Part shown: one piece after another, positions 54,939 through 63,212 of the stretch
Numbering within the stretch: the first letter of the stretch is position 1
How the letters are laid out: every line of letters starts with the position of its first letter
IMG/VR virus record: IMGVR_UViG_3300050821_014047
Location: 1 to 63,432 of that record
Strand: one strand, 5' to 3'
Source of the DNA: a virus
Length of the DNA: 63,432 nt
Notes under the pieces: generated by a model
Told to the model about the DNA's origin: nothing
The model's input: only the letters and a program-made list of their open reading frames with translations
The model's database searches: none
Program-made: the position numbers and the translations under genes

Positions 54939-56201
54939 ATGAGGAAGTCGAATTTCAGTCGTGAGCAGAACCCCGGTCGTCTCATCGGTCTCGGGCAGAG
55001 CCCGGCCGACAACGTAGTCAACTCGGTTCTGTCCTGCGGCTTCACGCAGGTGCCGGTCATCGAGTACGTGACGTGGACGGTCGACTTGCCCGTTCCCGAC
55101 AGCGCGATTCCCGGCACCTTCGGTGACGAGATCGATGTCCTCCAGAACCCCAAGTCGGTTCCTGGCGTGACGGACGTCGACAGCTCGTTCGTCATCAACG
55201 GCATCCTCCAAGTCGACATGCTGGTCATCGGCTTCGGCATCCACGGCTTCGCGGAGCCGCAGAACGGAAGCCAGATCGGCAACTACGTCAACCCGGCCCC
55301 CACGGCCGGCGCCGTGAATCCGTCTCCCGACAGCTACACCCAGAACGACGTCATCAACGGCGCGCTCGGTGCGGACATCGGGACGGGCGGCGTGGCGGGT
55401 GCTTCGACCATCACCCCGGCGGTGCTCGAGTGGGGCGTCTGCGCGCAGAACGCGCTCTGGCACCTCATGAACGCGTACCAGTTCCAGTGGGTCATGCAGC
55501 AGCGCTACTTGCTCATCAATGAGCTGGCGGCGGACGTGGCCTACTTCGGCAGCTATGCCGAGGCGGTTGCTGCGGGCTCATCGAGCGAGGCGTTCCAGCG
55601 GCTCGTCAAGCGCGTCAACACCAAGTACGCCGATCTCGGCGCACCGGGCGCGTTTCTCCCGATCAATGCTCAGCGCATCGGGTCGACCACGACCCTCACG
55701 ACGAGCAACAAGGGCGTGTTCCACCCGACCCGCGCGTACGACCTTCTGGACGTGACCTGGGGCGGCCTTCGCGCTCAGGGCATGACGGGTATGATTCAGC
55801 CCTTCCGGAAGCTCTTCAAGCCCGTTCTTCTCGAGCGAGGCATTCCGATCGGAATGCTCCTACGAGCTCAGGACGAGTACCACCAGACGCTCATGCAGCA
55901 GTACCTGTCCCAGACGGACAGCTTGGGCGGTACGGTGTCGACGATCTCGATCGGCCCCGTCACGAGCGGTCTCACCTCGACGAGCTCCAGCGAGTTCAAC
56001 GAGCTCACCCTCGACGCGACCCCGGTCATCGCGAACCAGCAGGTTCAGACCGACCGCGTGCTCTTGAAGGGCGGCGCGCTCCAGCTTGCCATCCTCATCA
56101 AGGGCTTCGAGGTGTGGGGTCCCTGGAAGCAGTACATCCTGAACAACCTCGTCCCGAGCGGCGCGGTCGGCACGGCGCAGTCAGCCGGTTCGGCTTCGTA
56201 A
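54939..56201 (+). CDS. Candidate major capsid protein
   Basis: A 420-residue protein. NPGRLIGLGQSPADN places the GLGQ motif at residues 17-20. The rest is strand-rich (EYVTWTVDLPVPD, LQVDMLVIGFGIHGF, TVSTISIGPVTSG, LQLAILIKGFEVWG) with a helical centre (NALWHLMNAYQFQWVMQQRYLLINEL). No HK97-type signature is visible; two beta-rich halves around a helical insert could suit a jelly-roll capsid protein. A good AGGAG site, its own leader and a strong hairpin after the stop fit high expression. The identity is inferred from size, position and expression signals. Confidence 0.5.
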   Translation: MRKSNFSREQNPGRLIGLGQSPADNVVNSVLSCGFTQVPVIEYVTWTVDLPVPDSAIPGTFGDEIDVLQNPKSVPGVTDVDSSFVINGILQVDMLVIGFGIHGFAEPQNGSQIGNYVNPAPTAGAVNPSPDSYTQNDVINGALGADIGTGGVAGASTITPAVLEWGVCAQNALWHLMNAYQFQWVMQQRYLLINELAADVAYFGSYAEAVAAGSSSEAFQRLVKRVNTKYADLGAPGAFLPINAQRIGSTTTLTTSNKGVFHPTRAYDLLDVTWGGLRAQGMTGMIQPFRKLFKPVLLERGIPIGMLLRAQDEYHQTLMQQYLSQTDSLGGTVSTISIGPVTSGLTSTSSSEFNELTLDATPVIANQQVQTDRVLLKGGALQLAILIKGFEVWGPWKQYILNNLVPSGAVGTAQSAGSAS

Positions 56202-56217
56202 GGTCGGTTCACGTTGA

Positions 56218-56243
56218 GCCCTAGGCCAATGGCGGCCTAGGGC
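56218..56243 (+). terminator. Hairpin after candidate capsid gene
   Basis: GCCCTAGGCC (56218-56227) pairs with GGCCTAGGGC (56234-56243) around a six-base loop, without a T tract. It could trim or stabilise the upstream mRNA. Confidence 0.6.
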
Positions 56244-56269
56244 GACGGAGAAGAGAAGAGGAACCGCGG

Positions 56270-56875
56270 ATGGAGCCCAAGGCACAGTTTCTACAGGAAA
56301 TCGCGATGGTCGATCCCATCGCGGCCTACGGGATTGTCATGGGCATCCCCCGCATCCCGATCTCGTTCAACGCGGCGGGGAGCTTCTCCTCGTTCGCGCT
56401 AGGGGCCATTCCCATAGAGGCTGGGCTCGATACCACGATCGCGCAGCGCACGTGGATCGACAACATGCAGTACAGCCTGCAGCAGCCGAACGTGTTTACG
56501 GGGTCGGTCTTCAAGACTCTCTACGACGCGATGCTCAAGGCGCAGCCTGGTATCTCGATCCGCTGCACGGTGCATTCGGGACCTCGCTACATGGTGAGTC
56601 CGCAGTTCACCCCGCTCGAGAACTTCGTCAACCTGCTCGCGTCGCGGTACCCCGCTGGATGGCCGCTCTACAAGCAGCAGAACATCGAGATCGAGTACAT
56701 GCTGACGCAGGCGCCACCGTCGAGTGGCGGAAACGCGCCGCCCTACAACGTGACCCTCACGTTCAACGGCTGGCAGTTCCTTGATCACACGGTCGACGAG
56801 ATCTCGGTGGATGTTGCTGCGTGCAAGCTTCGCGATCTCGGATTCTTCGTCCCCAAGGCCGTGGAGTGCCCCTAG
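56270..56875 (+). CDS. Candidate structural protein (201 residues)
   Basis: A strand-rich protein: IPRIPISFNAAGSFSSFALG, ISIRCTVHSGPRYMVS, QNIEIEYMLTQAP, NVTLTFNGWQFLD. It has no signal or span. Its place between two larger candidate capsid proteins suggests a minor capsid, penton or vertex protein. AAGAGGAA precedes its ATG. Confidence 0.5.
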   Translation: MEPKAQFLQEIAMVDPIAAYGIVMGIPRIPISFNAAGSFSSFALGAIPIEAGLDTTIAQRTWIDNMQYSLQQPNVFTGSVFKTLYDAMLKAQPGISIRCTVHSGPRYMVSPQFTPLENFVNLLASRYPAGWPLYKQQNIEIEYMLTQAPPSSGGNAPPYNVTLTFNGWQFLDHTVDEISVDVAACKLRDLGFFVPKAVECP

Positions 56876-56890
56876 ACAGGAGGCACCCGC

Positions 56891-57829
56891 GTGCGTCGAA
56901 GCCGAATCGAAATCTCCACTGTCGGGTACAATCCGAACCTTGAGCTGGTCGGATCGTCTGCGCAGGGAGGGCCGAACGATCTAGGTCTGTTCATCGGGCC
57001 GAACGATGCGGCGACCGCGTCGAATCTGCGGCAGATGTTTGTCCTGGCGGCGAAGCACTTCAACGCGCATCAGAAGGGTCGTCTTGTCGGCTACCGGCAG
57101 TACTTGACCATCGGCGTGCCGCTTACGACGGCGTCGACCGACGCGTTTTATCTGCTCGAGCGGCCCGTCGTTACGCCGACGTGGAAGTTCGTGGATGGAA
57201 ACGTGTCCTGGGGCATCCGGAGGCTGGTCGACCCCAAGAACTATCCGGCTACGGGCAACAAAGAGGGCCTGATGTTCCGGTACTCGCAGACCCCCGCGCA
57301 GCTCTTCGAGACGATCTTCTCGACTGGTGGGATTCTGCCGTTCGACCCGGACATCCTCATCACGCCTCCGTACGGCGGGCAGTTCCAGGGTACGGCACTA
57401 TCGCCCGATCTTTTTCAGTTCTACGACATGCGTGCGGACTCGTGGTCGCGCATCATCGAAACGGACATCGAGTTTCAGGGGCCGTGCGACATCGCGTTCT
57501 TCGCGAGCATTCAGCAGACCAACCCCTCGACACGCGAGAACCCTCCGGCGACACCTACCTTCACGACGCTCGCGGGAGCGGTGCCGGAGGATGCGTTCGT
57601 GCAGACGTACGCGGGCGCGACGTACCAGCGCATCGCCGGCTCGCTCATCTTCGAGGTCGAGGAGTGGGCGCCGGGAGGGATGCCGAAGACGTACCTCCGC
57701 ACGGCTGACGGTGACCGCCTGACGCGCGACACGGCCGAGACCGGCAGCAACGAGATTCGACGAAGCGGGCAGGACACGGTCACAAACGAAGCGTGCGAAG
57801 GTGACCCAGCCATTCGGGTGAAGCCATGA
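56891..57829 (+). CDS. Candidate structural protein (312 residues)
   Basis: Starts at GTG 56891 with AGGAGG upstream. Beta-rich with a QYLTIGVPLTTASTDAF...RPVVTPTW strand region, GGILPFDPDILITPPYGG, and DIEFQGPCDIAFFASIQQTNP. No family match. By size it could be a second capsid protein or a spike base. Its stop overlaps the next ATG. Confidence 0.5.
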   Translation: MRRSRIEISTVGYNPNLELVGSSAQGGPNDLGLFIGPNDAATASNLRQMFVLAAKHFNAHQKGRLVGYRQYLTIGVPLTTASTDAFYLLERPVVTPTWKFVDGNVSWGIRRLVDPKNYPATGNKEGLMFRYSQTPAQLFETIFSTGGILPFDPDILITPPYGGQFQGTALSPDLFQFYDMRADSWSRIIETDIEFQGPCDIAFFASIQQTNPSTRENPPATPTFTTLAGAVPEDAFVQTYAGATYQRIAGSLIFEVEEWAPGGMPKTYLRTADGDRLTRDTAETGSNEIRRSGQDTVTNEACEGDPAIRVKP

Positions 57830-58179
57830 GCTACCGCTACGTCGAAGGTCTCGGCTGGTGCCCCTGCGCAGCACCTGCGGTGGGCGTCTCTCAAGCGCCG
57901 TCCTGTTGCGGCGGGTGTGCTTCCGGGACGGGGTGCGATACCGAGTGCTCGAGTGGCGGGTGCGGAGGCAACCCATGTACGCCGATCCCGCACGTCGTGC
58001 CGCAGGGTGTCCCTGGACGGTCGGCGTTTCCTGTCGGCTTCGGGCAGGCTTCGACAGCGAGTAACACGGCGACCATCGCAGCGTCGGCGGTGAGCGGGTG
58101 GGCGGTTCCTTTGGCGGTGGGGGCAATCTCGCTCGCTGCCGGGTTCGGTCTTGCGTACGTGATTTCAGGAAGGAAATAG
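57826..58179 (+). CDS. Tail-anchored Cys-rich small protein
   Basis: A 117-residue protein. Thirteen cysteines lie in the first 60 residues (CCGGCASGTGCDTECSSGGC), then FPVGFGQAS, then a span (AVPLAVGAISLAAGFGLAYVI) with a short basic end. The GFGQ resembles the processing-like motif and would free the Cys-rich part from the membrane anchor. Confidence 0.7.
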   Translation: MSYRYVEGLGWCPCAAPAVGVSQAPSCCGGCASGTGCDTECSSGGCGGNPCTPIPHVVPQGVPGRSAFPVGFGQASTASNTATIAASAVSGWAVPLAVGAISLAAGFGLAYVISGRK

Positions 58180-58183
58180 GCCC

Positions 58184-58555
58184 ATGGAGGACATGTACAG
58201 GCACCAGGTGCGCGGGCTCGGACAAGACCTCGGGTCGGCCGCGGGCATGGACGGGTCGGACGACGGTTCCGACAGCGGGAGCAACTCGCTTTCGAATCCA
58301 GACGCTGCAACCGTACTCAACCCGGTCGGAGGTGACGACTCCTCGAGCGGAGGAGGGTCTTCTGGCGGGTCTTCGGGCGGAAGCTCGGGAGCCGGCTCTT
58401 CTGTCTCGAGCGCGCTCAGCGGTCTCTCGGCCGACCTTTCGGGCAACCTCCCGCTTGTCCTCGGCGGCGTTGCTGTTGTCGGAGGCATTGGGGTGGTCGC
58501 GTACCTTGCGCATCGGAAGCATGTACAGGGCGGCGGCTCTAGAAAGAGGAAGTGA
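58184..58555 (+). CDS. Tail-anchored protein with RGLGQ motif
   Basis: A 123-residue protein: QVRGLGQDL with Gln 14, a Ser/Gly/Asp-rich disordered middle, then a span (LPLVLGGVAVVGGIGVVAYLA) and a basic end (HRKHVQGGGSRKRK). The end AYLAHRKxV is shared with the next gene, so the two are paralogues at the C-terminus. Confidence 0.75.
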   Translation: MEDMYRHQVRGLGQDLGSAAGMDGSDDGSDSGSNSLSNPDAATVLNPVGGDDSSSGGGSSGGSSGGSSGAGSSVSSALSGLSADLSGNLPLVLGGVAVVGGIGVVAYLAHRKHVQGGGSRKRK

Positions 58556-59199
58556 TGGGCGCGTTCTCTTGGAGCAAACCAGGCCGCAGCGCCACCGTCC
58601 CTCGTCGGAGCCCGATCGTGCACCGCCCTGGTGCTGGCGCGAAGGGCCCTCACAAGTCTGTGGCGTCGAAAGGTCGCGGACTCGAGTCCAACCCGTCGAA
58701 CGTTGGTGGAGGCGGAGTGAAGGCGAAGGGCCTCGGCCAGAATTACCAGTGGGACCGCTACCCCGGCGAGTACTTCCCGGATGTGCCGGCGCACACGATG
58801 AGTGTCGGTCTCGCGGGCACGTGGCCGCCAGCGGGCGTCTGGCCTCCCGCGAACATCCAAGACCCGCACATGCCTCCCGGGAGCGGTCCACTCGGACCTC
58901 AGGGTGGCGGGACGACCTATCCGCAGTGCTCCCCTCCGTGTCCTGTCGGTTTCGGGCAGAGCAGTGACGGGTCTGACCTTCCTGTCGTAAATACGCCTAT
59001 TCCAGGTGACGGGACCGACGCAACGACCTCGACGCTTACGCCGCTGCCAGGAGCCATCAACCAAACTGCGACTCCTGCGGCGACCGCGACGGGAACTTCG
59101 AGCACGAACACCGGCATGCTGGTCGTTGGCGTCTTGGCGCTCGCTGCTGGCATCGGCGGCATCGCCTACTTGGCCCACCGGAAGTCCGTAGGGGGTTGA
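58555..59199 (+). CDS. Tail-anchored protein with GLGQ and GFGQ motifs
   Basis: A 214-residue protein with a basic start, KAKGLGQNY at residues 57-64, a Pro/Gly-rich section (WPPAGVWPPAN), PVGFGQSS, a Thr-rich linker, and a C-terminal span (MLVVGVLALAAGIGGIAYLAHRK). Two motif copies in one chain would release a middle fragment. ATG 58555 overlaps the previous stop. Confidence 0.75.
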   Translation: MGAFSWSKPGRSATVPRRSPIVHRPGAGAKGPHKSVASKGRGLESNPSNVGGGGVKAKGLGQNYQWDRYPGEYFPDVPAHTMSVGLAGTWPPAGVWPPANIQDPHMPPGSGPLGPQGGGTTYPQCSPPCPVGFGQSSDGSDLPVVNTPIPGDGTDATTSTLTPLPGAINQTATPAATATGTSSTNTGMLVVGVLALAAGIGGIAYLAHRKSVGG

Positions 59200-59201
59200 A
59201 A

Positions 59202-59564
59202 ATGCGGATCCTGCTCGTCGAAGACAGTCCAAACGACTTTGTTCTCGAGTCGCGTGTCATACGCGCGGCCGGGCACGAGACCGTGTGGGCTCAGAACGGC
59301 GAGGAGTGTTTCAAGATCCTTCGAAGCGAAAAGATCGACGCCATCGTCCTCGATCTCGACCTCCCTCGAATGAACGGTCATGAGGTCCTCGGTCGCTTGA
59401 GGCTCTCTCGCTGGGAGCGCGTTCCGGTCGTCGTTTGCACCGGGGGCGATACGCACGAGGAGGGGACCTTTTTGACGGCGGTCGTCATGGTGAAGCCTCT
59501 TCAGGCACCTCGCCTCTTGGCTGCTATCGCTCGAGGTCAGCGACGACTCGCTGAAGCTTCTTGA
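59202..59564 (+). CDS. Stand-alone response-regulator receiver domain
   Basis: A 120-residue CheY-like protein. All key residues are present: acidic pair Glu 7 and Asp 8, phosphoacceptor Asp 51 in VLDLDLP, Thr 80 and Lys 98 in VKPL. No output domain follows. It would need a host histidine kinase. ATG 59202 is used; TTG 59196 overlaps the previous stop and would add two residues. A receiver domain in a virion-gene operon is unusual. Confidence 0.85.
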   Translation: MRILLVEDSPNDFVLESRVIRAAGHETVWAQNGEECFKILRSEKIDAIVLDLDLPRMNGHEVLGRLRLSRWERVPVVVCTGGDTHEEGTFLTAVVMVKPLQAPRLLAAIARGQRRLAEAS

Positions 59565-60199
59565 TGGCCTGCTATTCTATGGAAAGATTTTCGATGCCCG
59601 GCCCCCCCGAGAGACCCCCGCTGCCACCGCCCCCGGCGCCAGAAACGCTGCGCGGGGTGATTGACGGCATTCTGTCCATCAAAAAGAGTCTGGCAGAAGA
59701 GGCAGCAAAGGCGGAGCGCCGGCACGCAGAGACAACAAACGACGTCGCCGACGTGCACCAAGAGGTTCTCTATCACGGCGTGCGTTTGAAGCGAGTCGAG
59801 GAGGCTGTCGCGCTCCACACCGAGCAGATCATCGAGCTGCAGCGTCTCCCGCGCGTGCGGCAGGTGAAGGTTTCGGTTGACCAGCCGATTGACCTGGGCA
59901 GGTTCGTCGACGCCGGGGACAGCGGGATTCATAAGATCGTTGAGGGGGCTGAGATTCAGAAGTGGCTCGAGGAAAAGAAGGCTGCCGAGCTCGCGCTTCA
60001 GAAGGCGCTTGAGGAGCACGATCTCGAGAGGGAGAGAGCTGCTGCGCTTCGGAACCAGAAGTGGGTGCTTTCGAAGATCGGGGTGGTCGTTGTTGCTTTG
60101 GCGGTCACGGCCACGACAGCCATCGTAACGCTGTCGGTATCAGTGTTGCTAGACAAGGCCCGGCAAACGTCCGGGCACGTGGAGAAGAGCCATGAATAG
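59564..60199 (+). CDS. Coiled-coil protein with C-terminal membrane span
   Basis: A 211-residue protein. Pro-rich start, coiled coil at about 30-90 (SIKKSLAEEAAKAERRHAE), a second helix at about 140-165, then a span (IGVVVVALAVTATTAIVTLSV). It overlaps the receiver gene by one base and the fibre gene by eight. It could be an adaptor between membrane and fibre; its pairing with a receiver domain also allows a signalling role. Confidence 0.65.
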   Translation: MACYSMERFSMPGPPERPPLPPPPAPETLRGVIDGILSIKKSLAEEAAKAERRHAETTNDVADVHQEVLYHGVRLKRVEEAVALHTEQIIELQRLPRVRQVKVSVDQPIDLGRFVDAGDSGIHKIVEGAEIQKWLEEKKAAELALQKALEEHDLERERAAALRNQKWVLSKIGVVVVALAVTATTAIVTLSVSVLLDKARQTSGHVEKSHE

Positions 60200-61952
60200 G
60201 GGTATCCCGATCGCCGCCGTTGCGTTGTTGGCCGCCGAAGGTCTCTATCGCCCCGTGGGCGGAGGTGGAGGGGGTGGTGGCATTACGCAGCTCTTGAGCG
60301 ACGTGACGGCCGGTCCCGGCTCGGGAGCGGTTCCGGCAACGGTCGTCGCAATTCATGGCGCGTCCGTCCCTGCGGCGGGGGCCCTTACTACGGGGAACGT
60401 GCTTCAGGTCACGGGAGCTTCTGCTCTCGGCTACGCGCCCGTGAACCTCGCTGGCGGGGCCAATTTTGTCACCGGCCTCCTTCCTGTCACGAACATTGCA
60501 CCTGCCGGAACGAACGGCTTCGTTCTCACGACAACCGGTGGCGCAACGGTTTGGGCTGCTGCCGCAAGCGGCGGGATCACGCAGCTCACGGGTGATGGTA
60601 CCGCGGGCCCCGGCTCAGGATCTCAAGCGCTCACGGTCGTTCGGATCAACGGGGCGACAGTCCCGGCAGCCGGGTCTCTCACGACCGGCAACGGGCTCTA
60701 CGTCACTGGCACGAGCGCGCTCGGGTACTCGGCGCTCAACCTGGCTGGAGGTTCTGGGTACGTTACGGGTCTTTTGCCTGTGGCCAACATTGCCCCAGCA
60801 GGAACGAACGGGTTCGTTCTGACAACGACGGGAGGGGCGACCGTCTGGGCTGCGGCTTCTGGAGGAAGCGGGATCACGCAACTCACTCAAGATGTGACCG
60901 CTGGACCCGGGAGCGGATCGCAGGCGGCTACGGTCGTTCAAGCTCAGGCCGGCGTATTCGCTTTTTCGTCGGGCGGGACTCAGACGTGGTCGTCGGTATC
61001 GACGCCGATTCTTGTGCAGACCGCGACATCGGGTGCGACGGGCGCGAACTTTTCTATTACACCGCAGACGTCATCAAACGGTTCGGCCAACACTGGCGGA
61101 AGTCTCGTTGTCAATCTCCAAACCCCGCTGGGTAGCGGAACGGAGGCGGCCCTCCAGATCAACCGAGGTGGTACGCCCGTGGCGGCCATGGGCCCGCTTC
61201 CTAGCGCCGGTTCTACGTTTTCAGCCGTCTGGCTCGGAGCAGCATCACTGCCGACGACAGCATCGAACTACAACATAGGCAGTAACGGATCGACAACCAA
61301 CTTCAACGCTTCGACGCAGGTCAATGTCGTCATTGCCGGATCTCTCCCGGTCATGGCGGGCATCGGCGAAGGTGTTCAGCTATTCAGTTTTACTCCGGCT
61401 CTCGCTGGCGGCGTCGGCGTGCTGGGGATTACCGCAGCCGGGACACTGCCGACCACGCTACAGACGTCCGGCATCGTTCTCGCGTCTTCTATTGCGGCAG
61501 GATTGACCGGCCTTCATGGGTACCAGGCCGGCAGCTTCTTCACCGATCAAATGCTTTTCCCACTTTTCCAGGGAACGCAAAATACGCAGGTCGGGAAAAT
61601 TTACCAGTACGCAGGAGTATGCACGACGCCAGCCGGTTCCCCGGTAACGATCTGCGCAATTCCTCTCGCGACTGCAAGTACGTCGGTCGGTATTACCGCA
61701 ACGATGACCGGACGGAACGTGAACGGACTCGTGGCAGTCATCACTCAAGTCTTGGGGTTCAAGAACGTTTCGGGGACCGTGACTGCCGTCTCGACTCAAG
61801 CGACACAGCAAATTTCGGCCGATACGGGGCTCAGTACGTGTGCCATTGGCGTAAACATTTCTGGCACAACAGTGCAACTGACAGCGGTGCCGCCGGTCTC
61901 AAGCAGCACCAGCATCGACTGGACGATGAAGGTGGAGGCGATGTACACCTAG
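60192..61952 (+). CDS. Gly-rich repeat fibre
   Basis: A 586-residue protein. An Ala-rich N-terminus and an eight-Gly hinge are followed by three copies of a unit starting ITQL..D.TAGPGSG and containing NLAGG...TGLLPV.NIAPAGTNGF, with unit length of roughly 95 residues. The C-terminal 290 residues are a different, beta-rich domain. Repeats of this kind form trimeric shafts in phage fibres. It overlaps the coiled-coil gene by eight bases. Confidence 0.8.
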   Translation: MNRGIPIAAVALLAAEGLYRPVGGGGGGGGITQLLSDVTAGPGSGAVPATVVAIHGASVPAAGALTTGNVLQVTGASALGYAPVNLAGGANFVTGLLPVTNIAPAGTNGFVLTTTGGATVWAAAASGGITQLTGDGTAGPGSGSQALTVVRINGATVPAAGSLTTGNGLYVTGTSALGYSALNLAGGSGYVTGLLPVANIAPAGTNGFVLTTTGGATVWAAASGGSGITQLTQDVTAGPGSGSQAATVVQAQAGVFAFSSGGTQTWSSVSTPILVQTATSGATGANFSITPQTSSNGSANTGGSLVVNLQTPLGSGTEAALQINRGGTPVAAMGPLPSAGSTFSAVWLGAASLPTTASNYNIGSNGSTTNFNASTQVNVVIAGSLPVMAGIGEGVQLFSFTPALAGGVGVLGITAAGTLPTTLQTSGIVLASSIAAGLTGLHGYQAGSFFTDQMLFPLFQGTQNTQVGKIYQYAGVCTTPAGSPVTICAIPLATASTSVGITATMTGRNVNGLVAVITQVLGFKNVSGTVTAVSTQATQQISADTGLSTCAIGVNISGTTVQLTAVPPVSSSTSIDWTMKVEAMYT

Positions 61953-61989
61953 TGGTAATCGGATCGGGATCTCGCACCACGAGGGTTAC

Positions 61990-62391
61990 ATGCGCTACGT
62001 TCAGGTTCCACACACGATTCAGCTCAAAAACCTCATCACGAAAGAGGATGGGGAACGGCTCACATTTCGCGCGTACGCGTACCAGCTATGGCTGAACGAC
62101 CCACGTTGGGAGTCCCCGAAGACCAACCTTCTTCGTCTAGCGAAGGTGATGCCGGAGTTCGAAAAGCTTCCAGGGGAGTGGATGGAGCTCGAGGACCAGG
62201 ACTGGGCCATTCTCAAGGACATCATCGTGACTCCAGGGACTACAGCCGGGAACCCCAATCTTTTCGTTCCGCTCGTACAGGTCCAGGTTGGACCGAAGTT
62301 CGATGGAGCGGTACTCGACGCGCCGACCAAGGATCCTCGTGTTACGCTCAACGGAACGGCCACCGCCGAGAAAGCGATAGACAACCCATGA
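61990..62391 (+). CDS. Hypothetical protein of fibre cassette
   Basis: A 133-residue protein: QVPHTIQLKNLITKEDGERLTFRAYAYQLW...LAKVMPEFEKLPG, then a Val/Pro end. The helix-turn segment WMELEDQDWAILKDII resembles phage adaptor-like small proteins, but no family is clear. GAGGG lies before its ATG. Confidence 0.5.
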   Translation: MRYVQVPHTIQLKNLITKEDGERLTFRAYAYQLWLNDPRWESPKTNLLRLAKVMPEFEKLPGEWMELEDQDWAILKDIIVTPGTTAGNPNLFVPLVQVQVGPKFDGAVLDAPTKDPRVTLNGTATAEKAIDNP

Positions 62392-62600
62392 AGAGCTCCA
62401 AGAGGACCCCCCAGGCGTTTCTGGCTAAGCAGCTCGCCAGCGAGGCGCTCAGCTGGGCCAACTACGCCATCCATGCTGGGTCTCCGGCTGCAGCAGCCAA
62501 GATCTCGCACGTGCAGTCGGCTGATGCAGGTGGCCAGGGCCTCAAGCCTGTGCATCAGCAGATCTTGGCGCAGAGCGTCCAGCCATACTCCGGCATCTGA
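62388..62600 (+). CDS. Small helical protein
   Basis: A 70-residue protein: basic start, then AFLAKQLASEALSWANYAIHAG and an Ala/Gln-rich end. Family unknown. Confidence 0.55.
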   Translation: MKSSKRTPQAFLAKQLASEALSWANYAIHAGSPAAAAKISHVQSADAGGQGLKPVHQQILAQSVQPYSGI

Positions 62601-62611
62601 TCGCGAACGTA

Positions 62612-62640
62612 TTGCAGAATCTCGCCGCAGGCGTTAGCTT
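62612..62640 (+). promoter_or_regulatory. Candidate promoter for 62647
   Basis: TTGCAG (inside CGTATTGCA) and TAGCTT are 17 bases apart; the second ends six bases before ATG 62647. Confidence 0.5.
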
Positions 62641-62646
62641 CGTCGG

Positions 62647-62979
62647 ATGGAAGATTTTGACATCAACCAGTGGTGGCTCGTTTACACGAACGGGGAGAGG
62701 TTTGTTGGCAAACGCAACGGCGATAAGCTCGAGCATGTCCAGTCCTGCATCGTACAGACTGGAGTCGTCCAAGATGCTCGAGGGAATGCGAGACCTCGAA
62801 CGGCGGTCCTAACCTTCCCGTACTTCACGGACACTATCGTGATCCCCGCAGGGGCACTTTGGATCTCTTTGGCGGCAACTCACAACAAGGTCGAGTGGGT
62901 TCCGGTCATCGTATCGACCGAAAGGCTCAAGACGGAGCAGCGAGCCGAGCGCGCCGGCATCGCGCTGGTGGGGCACTGA
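62647..62979 (+). CDS. Small beta-rich protein
   Basis: A 110-residue protein: WWLVYTNGERFVGKRNGDKLEH, TFPYFTDTIVIPAGALWISL, WVPVIVST. Two-strand turns suggest a small barrel. It overlaps the next gene by one base. Family unknown. Confidence 0.55.
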   Translation: MEDFDINQWWLVYTNGERFVGKRNGDKLEHVQSCIVQTGVVQDARGNARPRTAVLTFPYFTDTIVIPAGALWISLAATHNKVEWVPVIVSTERLKTEQRAERAGIALVGH

Positions 62980-63203
62980 TGCCTCGGGGACTACCAAGGT
63001 CCATCCGCGTGCCACCTGTCGCACACAAACTGTTCGAGGCCTTTACGAAGCAGCTCAGTGAAGTCTTCACGAATGCCGTGGCGGGAGCGGTGGACGACGG
63101 GCTCGAGCGGGTCGAGACCAAGGTCCAGGAGGGCTTGGGACGTATCCGTCGTGCTAGAGGGGTGGCTCAAAGGCGCACCCGACGAGGCCGCAAGCCGTCG
63201 TGA
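62979..63203 (+). CDS. Small basic helical protein
   Basis: A 74-residue protein: HKLFEAFTKQLSEVFTNAVAGAVDDGLERVETKVQEGL then RIRRARGVAQRRTRRGRK. A helix with an Arg tail, maybe nucleic-acid binding. Confidence 0.55.
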   Translation: MPRGLPRSIRVPPVAHKLFEAFTKQLSEVFTNAVAGAVDDGLERVETKVQEGLGRIRRARGVAQRRTRRGRKPS

Positions 63204-63212
63204 CGGCTGTTC

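Noticed and set aside
57398-58891. Long minus-strand frames opposite the structural genes
   Set aside because: Their composition is that of antisense shadow, and the plus strand carries good genes with ribosome sites.
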